Assembly: GCA_002762845.1 (NCBI GenBank)
Contig: PCYB01000077.1
Location: 1 to 16,532, forward strand
Reading direction: 5' to 3'
DNA from: Candidatus Woesearchaeota archaeon CG10_big_fil_rev_8_21_14_0_10_36_11
GTDB taxonomy: Archaea; Nanobdellota; Nanobdellia; Woesearchaeales; GW2011-AR9
DNA: 16,532 nt
Part shown: positions 1-5,352 of the stretch, piece after piece
How positions within the stretch are numbered: the first letter of the stretch is position 1
Layout of the letters: each line of letters opens with the position of its first letter
Notes under the pieces: generated by a model
Told to the model about the DNA's origin: nothing
Database searches by the model: none
The model's input: only the letters and a program-made list of their open reading frames with translations
Program-made: the position numbers and the translations under genes

Positions 1-12
1 AAAGCAGTACCG

Positions 13-31
13 GTTAACAGCTTTTGTTAGC
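13..31. repeat. Short inverted repeat
   Basis: Bases 13-19 pair with 25-31 (seven pairs, one G-T wobble) around a five-base loop. It lies beyond the end of the PIN gene, next to a second, stronger hairpin. A plus-strand reading frame entering from the left edge would end at 32-34, so the pair of hairpins may sit at the 3' end of an unseen gene, but too little is visible to say. Confidence 0.3.
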
Positions 32-42
32 TAATTAATCAT

Positions 43-67
43 ACCACCACGTCTATTGACTGGTGGT
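43..67. terminator. Hairpin downstream of PIN gene, possible transcript end
   Basis: ACCACCA at 43-49 pairs with TGGTGGT at 61-67, and GTC at 51-53 pairs with GAC at 58-60, with C50 bulged and a TATT loop: ten pairs in all. It lies 38 bases beyond the stop codon of the minus-strand PIN gene. It is more GC-rich than its surroundings. A role as a transcript end or 3' stabiliser is inference, since archaeal terminators usually need only T runs. Confidence 0.4.
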
Positions 68-105
68 TCTTGATAAGATTTATTAATCTCAAGTCGAAAA
101 TACAA

Positions 106-477
106 TCAATTTACAACAACAATCTTTCGTTTCTGCCTAATAGTAAGATATGGTCTCTGCAACCGTTTCTTTAACGCAACGTCTTGTGTCAAAACAAGAT
201 AGTCTTTCCGAGAATATTGTACAAGGAGATCATCAACATCTCCCACACTTGTACGAATGGGAATATTTTTCGCTTTACAAATGTCAAGGGCAAGTCTTGC
301 CGCACGAGAATATCTTGCTCGCTGTTCAATTCGAATCTTTTCAAGTTCATTAAGAGTTCCTTCTAAAACTGCAACACGAAACGGAAAATCACAATCTCGT
401 TGAAGGGCTGCAAATATGTCCATCTTAAATTCGGCAATTGACATTAACACATTCGTATCAATAAGTATAGTTTTCAT
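106..477 (-). CDS. PIN-domain ribonuclease, FCF1/VapC9-like
   Basis: A 123-residue protein that is essentially one PIN domain, a metal-dependent RNase fold. The expected acidic residues are visible: D7 in IDTNVLM, E44/E46 in LNELEKI, the D80-D82-D83 cluster and D99 in LTQD. The layout and the basic C-terminal tail resemble the archaeal group related to eukaryotic Fcf1/Utp24 (COG1412), which acts in pre-rRNA processing; free-standing VapC toxins are the main alternative, but no antitoxin-like gene precedes it. Its ATG (477-475) overlaps the TGA of the upstream membrane-protein gene as ATGA, so the two are probably translationally coupled. The assignment to rRNA processing is inference. Confidence 0.82.
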   Translation of the reverse strand: MKTILIDTNVLMSIAEFKMDIFAALQRDCDFPFRVAVLEGTLNELEKIRIEQRARYSRAARLALDICKAKNIPIRTSVGDVDDLLVQYSRKDYLVLTQDVALKKRLQRPYLTIRQKRKIVVVN

Positions 478-1316
478 TTTTTAATGAACCCTTGTACCAA
501 CGCAATAATAAAAAGGCGGGAAATGACAACAGCAAGAATGAACATAAATATACCAAGAAGTACAACAGAAAAATAAGTTTCCATTTGCATGATAAGACTT
601 GTTCCATAGAGGATAAGACCCAAAACTCCTATTGTTATAAGCATCACGGGAAGTGTGATATAAATCTTTTTAATGGCGACTACCCATAGAGTACGTGCAA
701 ATGTTTTCCAGGATGATGTTGAAATAAGTGTACATGCAACAAATAAAATATAATATAATACAAGAACAACTACTCCAGCAACCGAAATAGTTCCCGATAT
801 TGATGCAGGATCGCGAAAAAGAATGTTGCCAAAAAAGACATATATCATTGAAAAGCATAATAAAAAGAAAATAAGCGACGATGCTGCGTATTTTATCCAC
901 AAGCGTATGATGTTCTGAAACGTATCTTTAAATGAAGTCTTCTGATGTATTGTTTTTTGGAGTAGTATGTGAGATAATAACCATACAATTGCTTGAAATG
1001 TTAAGAATATAACAACGAACCATAACCCAAAAAGTAATGCATTATGTTTTATCGAGGAATAGAGTGTTGTAACAGAAGAAATATCTTGCAGGAATGGTTG
1101 GCCGGCTTCCAAACTTGTCTGTTCATAATTTGCATTCTGGACTGTTTCAATGATACCTCGCGCATCAGTTACCATTGCAATTTGATAATGAACAGTAACG
1201 AACATAAAAGAAACAAGTACAAAAATTTGAAACACTACTAAAAGTACAAAAAAAATTTTATGGTTAGCGATTACACTTTTTGTGCGACGTGCAGCATTTT
1301 GTATATGTTCCATCAT
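474..1316 (-). CDS. Polytopic membrane protein, function unknown
   Basis: A 280-residue protein with about six hydrophobic segments, near residues 21-43, 93-118, 140-165, 177-200, 217-240 and 245-275. A polar loop of about 50 residues lies between the first and second segments and probably faces outward, since the N-terminus is basic (AARRTK). I see no catalytic motif and do not recognise the family. Two consecutive ATG codons (1316 and 1313) could serve as start. The stop codon overlaps the start of the PIN gene by four bases, which points to one operon. It is likely a DPANN-type membrane protein of restricted distribution, but that is a guess. Confidence 0.75.
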   Translation of the reverse strand: MMEHIQNAARRTKSVIANHKIFFVLLVVFQIFVLVSFMFVTVHYQIAMVTDARGIIETVQNANYEQTSLEAGQPFLQDISSVTTLYSSIKHNALLFGLWFVVIFLTFQAIVWLLSHILLQKTIHQKTSFKDTFQNIIRLWIKYAASSLIFFLLCFSMIYVFFGNILFRDPASISGTISVAGVVVLVLYYILFVACTLISTSSWKTFARTLWVVAIKKIYITLPVMLITIGVLGLILYGTSLIMQMETYFSVVLLGIFMFILAVVISRLFIIALVQGFIKK

Positions 1317-1360
1317 GTGAAAGAAGAAAAATGAAGTTTAAAGACTTTTCTATTTGGCAT

Positions 1361-1558
1361 CTATTTAGCATAGTAGTCCCAATATTCTCTCATCATACCG
1401 GCAGGATTGATGTCCCCTAATGTGATTGTTATCTTTCTATTTGGGGTCGAGAACACTACTTCTTTCAAATGATTACGCTGAGCGTCCCGAATACGTTGAA
1501 CAATCTCCTCTTCCGTGAAAGGAAAAGATTCCAATCCAAGTAATTTTTTCATAGTCAT
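1361..1558 (-). CDS. Small conserved-looking protein, unknown
   Basis: A 65-residue protein if started at the ATG at 1558; an ATG two codons in (1552) would give MKKLLGLESF at the N-terminus, and a GTG at 1576 is possible but less likely. It has one predicted helix rich in charged residues (EEEIVQRIRDAQRNHLKEV) followed by two probable beta strands (KEVVFSTPN, RKITITLGD) and ends DYYAK. No family is recognised. It lies 21 bases after the acidic small protein and 44 bases before the membrane protein, all on the minus strand, so co-transcription is plausible. Confidence 0.6.
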   Translation of the reverse strand: MTMKKLLGLESFPFTEEEIVQRIRDAQRNHLKEVVFSTPNRKITITLGDINPAGMMREYWDYYAK

Positions 1559-1579
1559 GATTTTACTAATGTACACAAA

Positions 1580-1813
1580 CTATATGATTCCTCGCTGGAT
1601 ATCACCGTCCAAAAACAGATTATTATTTCCTTCATTGTTTTCGACGTAATCTGCTTCATATCCTTCCATAAACCCATCTTCCTCGTAATTTAGTGCATCT
1701 TCCTCAACAAGGAGTTCCCTTTTTTTCTTCGAATAAAAACTGTTGTCATCGGAAGGACTCTTTCCCGCAAAGACACGACGAACGTGTTTACCGTACACTT
1801 TGACCACCCCCAT
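1580..1813 (-). CDS. Small protein with acidic tail, unknown
   Basis: A 77-residue product when started at ATG 1813. This start is chosen because a TATA box at 1838-1846 puts transcription start near 1816, which would exclude the ATG at 1819 and the longer reading to 1858. The first 20 residues are basic and hydrophobic (MGVVKVYGKHVRRVFAGK) and the rest is strongly acidic (EEDALNYEEDGFMEGYEADY). No Cys pairs, transmembrane segment or known motif is seen. Bipolar charge suggests binding to a nucleic acid or basic partner, but that is speculative. It is the first gene of a minus-strand cluster, divergent from the PhoU-like regulator. Confidence 0.55.
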   Translation of the reverse strand: MGVVKVYGKHVRRVFAGKSPSDDNSFYSKKKRELLVEEDALNYEEDGFMEGYEADYVENNEGNNNLFLDGDIQRGII

Positions 1814-1837
1814 GGACATGTTATATACATAACATTT

Positions 1838-1846
1838 AAATATAAA
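1838..1846 (-). promoter_or_regulatory. TATA box of the minus-strand cluster
   Basis: TTTATATTT on the minus strand, centred about 29 bases before ATG 1813. Spacing matches the other leaderless promoters in this window and decides the start of the downstream gene. Confidence 0.5.
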
Positions 1847-1872
1847 TACATTTACCAAATAACATATAGTAA

Positions 1873-1887
1873 CATATATACTTATAT
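1873..1887 (+). promoter_or_regulatory. TATA-rich promoter of phoU-like gene
   Basis: An alternating AT stretch (ATATATACTTATAT) lies 22-36 bases before ATG 1909. Two overlapping TATA-like cores fit, so the exact box is uncertain. A G-rich run, GGGGGGA at 1894-1900, lies between and could be a weak ribosome-binding site if transcription starts upstream of it. Confidence 0.4.
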
Positions 1888-1908
1888 GAGTTCGGGGGGA
1901 CGATTATA

Positions 1909-2874
1909 ATGGAATATAGAAAACTCATTTCATTTGGAAAAAATAGTTTTGTGGTGTCATTACCGAAACCGTGGGTACGGCAGCACAAGTTACAGAAAGG
2001 CGATCTTATTTATATTGAAGAAAATGGTCCAAACTTAGCACTGAGCAAAAAAGAGTTTGATGGGGATTCTGAAGAGCGAGAAGAAACTATTATCATTGAT
2101 GGGAAAAATAGCGATTGGATTGAACGAAGAGTGTGTTCTGCATACATTAAGAATTGTAATAAGATAACATTAAAAGGAAATGAAATTAAAGGGAAAGTAA
2201 AAGAACTACAAAAAATCATCCAGAACCTTATTGCACTTGAAGTTATGGAGCAGACATCAGACACGATTGTTGCAAAGGTTTTCCTTAACATGGACACTGT
2301 TTCTGTTGAAGAGCTTATCAGAAAGATGGACATAGTTACACGAACAATGATTAAAGAAACGTGTGAGATTTTTAAAGATGATAACTATGACAGTCTTAAC
2401 GAACGGGACATGGACGTAAACCGACTTTATTTTCTTGTGTATAGAGCAGTATTGTATAACTTTGAAAATCCGATGAAAGCAATAAAGAACTTTAAACTTT
2501 CACCTATCCAATCGATGCGCTTTCATAAGTTAGCATTTTATGTTGAGGGTATTGCAGATGAAGCACGACGGGTTGCACGATACGTGCGGTTATTGAAACC
2601 ATCGGAACAACAACAAAAAGTTATAGAGAAAATTCTTACAGACCTTTATGAATATTATGTAAATACGATGAAATCTGCACACACAAATGACCACACTTTA
2701 GCATTACAAATTGCAGACTTAAAAGGAGATTTCTATACACGAATTGAAACATTAAAACCGAAAATTGGCGAAAGTGTTGAAATGCATAAAGTAATGAACA
2801 GACTTCAGCGTATGACAAGCTTGATTCATAATATGGGCCGGATTGTATATACATTAGGAGTAACTATTGAATGA
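1909..2874 (+). CDS. AbrB-PhoU phosphate uptake regulator
   Basis: A 321-residue archaeal PhoU-type regulator. Residues 1-45 form an AbrB/SpoVT swapped-hairpin DNA-binding domain (MEYRKLISFGKNSFVVSLPK, then KGDLIYIEE). Residues from about 115 to 318 are all-helical PhoU domain; the family's metal-binding type motif is seen at 165-175 as ERDMDVNRLYF. In bacteria PhoU damps the Pho regulon through the PstSCAB transporter and PhoR. Archaeal AbrB-PhoU fusions are thought to bind DNA directly and regulate phosphate uptake. No pst or pit transporter gene is next to it, so the target is not visible. It stands alone with its own promoter, divergent from the small acidic protein. Confidence 0.9.
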   Translation: MEYRKLISFGKNSFVVSLPKPWVRQHKLQKGDLIYIEENGPNLALSKKEFDGDSEEREETIIIDGKNSDWIERRVCSAYIKNCNKITLKGNEIKGKVKELQKIIQNLIALEVMEQTSDTIVAKVFLNMDTVSVEELIRKMDIVTRTMIKETCEIFKDDNYDSLNERDMDVNRLYFLVYRAVLYNFENPMKAIKNFKLSPIQSMRFHKLAFYVEGIADEARRVARYVRLLKPSEQQQKVIEKILTDLYEYYVNTMKSAHTNDHTLALQIADLKGDFYTRIETLKPKIGESVEMHKVMNRLQRMTSLIHNMGRIVYTLGVTIE

Positions 2875-2894
2875 TAGTGAAAATCTAGGAAAAG

Positions 2895-2902
2895 TTTATA
2901 AA
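2895..2902 (+). promoter_or_regulatory. TATA box upstream of Nudix gene
   Basis: TTTATAAA, centred 91 bases before ATG 2989 but only about 23 bases before the ATG of a short upstream reading frame at 2921. A weaker TATTTAA at 2911-2917 could be an alternative box. Either one leaves a leader of 50-65 bases before the Nudix start. Confidence 0.4.
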
Positions 2903-2920
2903 GCGTGTTTTATTTAACCG

Positions 2921-2989
2921 ATGGCTTGCTTCAGAAGAGGCATATTGATATTTAGGAGTGCAAAGGTGTTGTGGGTGTTTGTTATATAA
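2921..2989 (+). CDS. Possible 22-residue upstream ORF
   Basis: A short frame begins at ATG 2921 just after a TATA box and encodes a basic, hydrophobic peptide beginning MACFRRGILIF. It ends in a TAA whose last A is the first base of the Nudix ATG (TAATG, 2987-2991). That arrangement is typical of translational coupling. The TATA-to-ATG distance is slightly short (about 23 bases against 26-29 elsewhere here), so the frame may not lie wholly in the transcript. Its existence as a real peptide is uncertain. Confidence 0.25.
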   Translation: MACFRRGILIFRSAKVLWVFVI

Positions 2990-3975
2990 TGGCAGATTAC
3001 AACCAAGAAATCAGAGATATGCGAAAAAGATGGCTAGCACAGGAGAAATTTCTAGTACCTACTGAAAAACTTTCTGAGGATGTTGATATCCATAGACTTG
3101 ACGAAATAATGAGAAAAGAAACTGGCTTAACTTTTCAAGACTTAAGAAAAACATTTGATTTTCGGTTTTCTGGTGCCATAGTGCGAGGAGGATTGAACAG
3201 AGATAATTATGTTTTGACTTTACCAACACATCAAGGAACTGGCAAATATGCATTGCCTGGTGGAAAGATGGACGTAACAAAAATCCCGTTCAGCGCATTT
3301 GTTTTTGCATTCTTTTGGAGAGATAACCAAAGAAAATATGAAGAAAATGTTTTTACAAATGGAGATTATAACGCACCACTTGCACGAATTGTTGATGGAA
3401 ATAGACAAGACGACATAGAAAGGTATGTTGTTCCACTTGAGAAATTAGCAGAACATATGGATTTCCCATTTGAACGAGATTATCTTTCTGATATACGACG
3501 AGAAGGATATCGTGAATTAGAAGAAGAAATGGGATTACAAAAACCTCCAAAAAGTCAAAAACGAGATTTTCGTGGAAAAAAAGCATTCATAACGAGCGCG
3601 GACGTGATCGGAATTTTTTTAGATAGGTACAGGGTTGCACACCCAATGGGAGAGGAAGTAGCAAAAAGGTGGTTTGTTTCTTTTAATTATCTTGTTCATG
3701 TTAATGGCAGTCGAAGACTAATTACAGATACAGTAGAAAAGGGATTGCGAAAAAGCGGCGAAGCAGAAGGTGTGCGGTGGGCTTCATTAGCAGAAGTTTC
3801 GCGACCAGGATATGAAAGTATGTATCATGATACTGTTCATCAGGTTGCTGTACGAATGAATCAATTAGAGTTGGTTAAAACTGAACCACGTCATGGACGC
3901 GTTTATAGACCAAAAGTAAGAAAAGAAAATAAATTTAAATTTGATGGTATAAAGATAACAAATCCTTTCAGATAA
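2989..3975 (+). CDS. Nudix-like hydrolase with split Nudix box
   Basis: A 328-residue protein started at ATG 2989; a GTG at 2971 is an alternative. Nudix enzymes cleave nucleoside diphosphates linked to another moiety. The front of the Nudix box is seen as ALPGGKMD (88-95) and its catalytic helix as REGYRELEEEMGL (171-183), matching REUXEEXGU. These are normally about 13 residues apart but are separated here by 83, so an insertion of about 70 residues (roughly 97-165, rich in aromatic and acidic residues) interrupts the box. A beta-rich stretch typical of the fold follows (ADVIGIFLD, WFVSFNYLVHV, VRWASLAEV). The C-terminal 35 residues are basic. Substrate is unknown. The gene precedes the tRNA pair on the same strand. 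Confidence 0.75.
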   Translation: MADYNQEIRDMRKRWLAQEKFLVPTEKLSEDVDIHRLDEIMRKETGLTFQDLRKTFDFRFSGAIVRGGLNRDNYVLTLPTHQGTGKYALPGGKMDVTKIPFSAFVFAFFWRDNQRKYEENVFTNGDYNAPLARIVDGNRQDDIERYVVPLEKLAEHMDFPFERDYLSDIRREGYRELEEEMGLQKPPKSQKRDFRGKKAFITSADVIGIFLDRYRVAHPMGEEVAKRWFVSFNYLVHVNGSRRLITDTVEKGLRKSGEAEGVRWASLAEVSRPGYESMYHDTVHQVAVRMNQLELVKTEPRHGRVYRPKVRKENKFKFDGIKITNPFR

Positions 3976-3991
3976 CGTTATAGGCAGTTAA

Positions 3992-4000
3992 TTTTATAAA
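3992..4000 (+). promoter_or_regulatory. TATA box of the tRNA pair
   Basis: TTTTATAAA follows the Nudix stop codon by 16 bases. With the usual 26-base spacing transcription would start near 4022, leaving a 5' leader of about 40 bases for RNase P to remove before tRNA-Leu. Confidence 0.5.
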
Positions 4001-4101
4001 CAATCTACTTCTTTTGTTTTGTAACCCACTAAACAAGGAGACACCTGCGATATCCAAACATGCGGGGGTAGCAAAGTTTGGCCAAATGCGCAGGACTTAA
4101 G

Positions 4102-4137
4102 ACATATACATCTAAAGGCATATTGCCTATGAAAGAT
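4102..4137 (+). other. tRNA-Leu intron 1, position 37/38 (36 nt)
   Basis: It forms a bulge-helix-bulge: outer helix CAGGA/TCCTG, central helix CTTA/AAAG (three pairs and one A-A mismatch), 5' bulge AG^A at 4100-4102, inner helix CATA/TATG (4103-4106 with 4128-4131), and 3' bulge AT^A at 4136-4138. Cutting after the second base of each bulge gives a seven-base anticodon loop. A small GGCA/TGCC hairpin lies inside. Confidence 0.88.
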
Positions 4138-4169
4138 ATCCTGTCTCTTAGTGGGTTCGAGGGTTCAAA

Positions 4170-4186
4170 ATTTGAAAAAATGAAAG
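4170..4186 (+). other. tRNA-Leu intron 2 in the T-loop, position 59/60 (17 nt)
   Basis: A very short but textbook bulge-helix-bulge: outer helix GAGGG/CCCTT (the T-stem), central helix TTCA/TGAA (four perfect pairs), 5' bulge AA^A (4168-4170), inner TTT/AAA closed by a GAAA tetraloop (4171-4180), and 3' bulge AG^T (4185-4187). Removal restores the standard T-loop TTCAAAT. Confidence 0.9.
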
Positions 4187-4223
4187 TCCCTTCCCCCGCA
4201 CCATGCTCCTGTGGCTTAGCGGT

Positions 4224-4258
4224 ACTTTGCGTGAATGAAAATTTACGTGTGGCGCAAA
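4224..4258 (+). other. tRNA-Thr intron 1 in the D-loop, about position 20/21 (35 nt)
   Basis: Best model: central helix AGCG (4218-4221) with CGCA (4253-4256), one A-A mismatch; 5' bulge GT^A (4222-4224); 3' bulge AA^A (4257-4259). The inner helix pairs 4225-4236 with 4241-4252 through eleven pairs, several G-U, and one U-U mismatch, closed by a GAAA tetraloop. The product has a standard D-loop with GG and A21, and a T13-T22 mismatch. Because A flanks both ends, the splice point could lie one base later with the same product. Confidence 0.78.
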
Positions 4259-4275
4259 ATAGCGCGACCTTGGTA

Positions 4276-4311
4276 CTTTTCGTGAGGAAAGTTCCGAACG
4301 AAGTGACAGAA
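4276..4311 (+). other. tRNA-Thr intron 2, position 37/38 (36 nt)
   Basis: Removal gives a seven-base anticodon loop TTGGTAA. The bulge-helix-bulge is imperfect: the central helix TTGG/ACAG has two Watson-Crick pairs, one wobble and one G-A mismatch; bulges are TA^C (4274-4276) and AA^A (4310-4312). Inside, TTCGT/ACGAA and GGA/TCC form a nested hairpin with tandem G-A between them. The exact cut sites are less sure than for the tRNA-Leu introns. Confidence 0.8.
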
Positions 4312-4349
4312 AGGTCGAGGTCCCGAGTTCAAATCTCGGCAGGGGCTTA

Positions 4350-4355
4350 TTTTTT
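4350..4355 (+). terminator. Oligo-T after tRNA-Thr
   Basis: Six T residues three bases after the tRNA-Thr discriminator fit an archaeal oligo-T terminator. The nurA-like ATG at 4359 follows at once, so either readthrough supplies its mRNA or the same T-rich stretch acts as a promoter element for a start at 4398. Confidence 0.4.
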
Positions 4356-4358
4356 ACA

Positions 4359-5300
4359 ATGCTTACTCACATTGCACGCCATATCAAGAATGTTCTTATG
4401 ACATACTCAGCAGAAGATCACATAATATTTAACAACACAATACTTTCTACTCAAAAAGAGAACTTTTGTTCAATAAGTAACAATAATGAAGAAAAAACTA
4501 TTGCGTTCATTGACGGTGGTCAGGCAGAAATACTTTCTGCGGGAAATTTTTGTGTAAGTTTTGTCCGCGTGTATGGAATTGTCTTTCGTGGAAATACAAA
4601 AGTTGATTCGGTAAAGAACGAGTTTTATCTTTTTACAAAAGCAAAGTATGAACTTAGCGAAATCTTTTACGAAAGTACACTCTTTCCCGTAACAGAAAAA
4701 TGTATTGATGAAAAAGATTTAGCAATATCCTCAAACGATCAAACAATAAAAACAGGGACGGAACGTGCTCCTATCACAAAGGTAACACAGATGGCGCGGC
4801 GGTTTGCCGAGTTAGCCATCGCGCGCGAAATTAACGCAGACTATATTGTACTTGATGGAACGTTAGAGACAACGTTTAAAAACGAAGAAAAGTATATCTC
4901 GAAATTACCTGGAAATGTTTGTGCAATTGCAAAAACGTCATCATTGTGTACAACTCTTGGTAACAGCCCAGTCATTTTATTGAATAAACTTGGACCAGAA
5001 GGATGTTGGTCATACCAACTACATGAAAAAACATCATTCGTTAAATTACATAAAGACGCGAAACATGTATTCCGGTTTGAAGGTGATATGAGAATATTAT
5101 CATATTTACTCAAGAATTGTACTGATGCACTCTTTTTGGGATATCCGTACGGTTTACTTTTAGCCGATACAATGGCACGTGTCAGCAATGCAGAAACAAA
5201 ATCGTTCAGGATAAAGTTCCTTTTAAACAAAGAAAATAAAGATATTGCGGAATATATACATTCTTCTAATGCGCATGATATTTTGGATAATTTAGGATAG
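4359..5300 (+). CDS. NurA-domain nuclease
   Basis: A 313-residue protein with NurA family features: IAFIDGGQAEI (48-58, D52 a likely metal ligand), RRFAELAIA (147-155), YIVLDGTLE (162-170, D166 likely catalytic) and YPYGLLLADTMARVSNAE near 262-279. NurA is a Mn-dependent 5'-3' nuclease that works with HerA, Mre11 and Rad50 in resecting double-strand breaks; none of these partners is in the window. From memory, the last motif normally carries a histidine where D270 sits, so activity could differ. The first ATG lies 11 bases after tRNA-Thr; an ATG at 4398 would remove 13 residues without touching the domain. It converges on the interrupted gene at 5353-5904. Confidence 0.75.
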   Translation: MLTHIARHIKNVLMTYSAEDHIIFNNTILSTQKENFCSISNNNEEKTIAFIDGGQAEILSAGNFCVSFVRVYGIVFRGNTKVDSVKNEFYLFTKAKYELSEIFYESTLFPVTEKCIDEKDLAISSNDQTIKTGTERAPITKVTQMARRFAELAIAREINADYIVLDGTLETTFKNEEKYISKLPGNVCAIAKTSSLCTTLGNSPVILLNKLGPEGCWSYQLHEKTSFVKLHKDAKHVFRFEGDMRILSYLLKNCTDALFLGYPYGLLLADTMARVSNAETKSFRIKFLLNKENKDIAEYIHSSNAHDILDNLG

Positions 5301-5316
5301 ATTCAGTAAACCCTTA

Positions 5317-5339
5317 TTTTTTTTAAAAGAATCTTTTTT
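5317..5339. terminator. T-rich terminator between convergent genes
   Basis: Two T runs (5317-5324 and 5334-5339) follow the nurA-like stop codon, with AAAA/TTTT able to pair around GAATC. This fits an archaeal intrinsic terminator for the plus strand; the minus strand has only short T runs here. Confidence 0.5.
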
Positions 5340-5352
5340 ATAATTAAAATTT

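Larger units (their letters stand above)
4062..4203 (+). tRNA. tRNA-Leu(UAA) with two introns
   Basis: The acceptor stem GCGGGGG (4062-4068) pairs perfectly with CCCCCGC (4193-4199), followed by discriminator A4200 and an encoded CCA (4201-4203). The D-stem is GCA/TGC with GG at 4080-4081. The anticodon stem CAGGA/TCCTG encloses the loop CTTAAG-A, giving anticodon TAA (4098-4100). A 15-base variable region (4144-4158) marks a class II Leu tRNA. The T-stem GAGGG/CCCTT encloses TTCAAA-T. Two insertions must be removed to obtain this cloverleaf: 36 bases at position 37/38 and 17 bases at position 59/60. The mature body is 86 bases without CCA, normal for Leu. One base (T4204) separates the encoded CCA from tRNA-Thr. 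Confidence 0.93.
4205..4347 (+). tRNA. tRNA-Thr(GGU) with two introns
   Basis: The acceptor stem GCTCCTG (4205-4211) pairs with CAGGGGC (4340-4346, one wobble), followed by discriminator T4347 as in many archaeal Thr tRNAs and no encoded CCA. The D-stem is GCT/AGC. The anticodon stem CGACC/GGTCG encloses TTGGTA-A with anticodon GGT (4272-4274). The variable loop is AGGTC, and the T-arm CCGAG-TTCAAAT-CTCGG is uninterrupted. A 35-base insertion in the D-loop and a 36-base insertion at 37/38 must be removed, leaving a 72-base mature tRNA. It shares a transcript with tRNA-Leu and is followed by six T residues (4350-4355). Confidence 0.93.

Noticed and set aside
4078..4401. An open reading frame of 107 codons across the tRNA genes
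   Set aside because: It is fully covered by the two intron-bearing tRNAs on the same strand and its peptide has no domain features; the tRNA folds explain the sequence.
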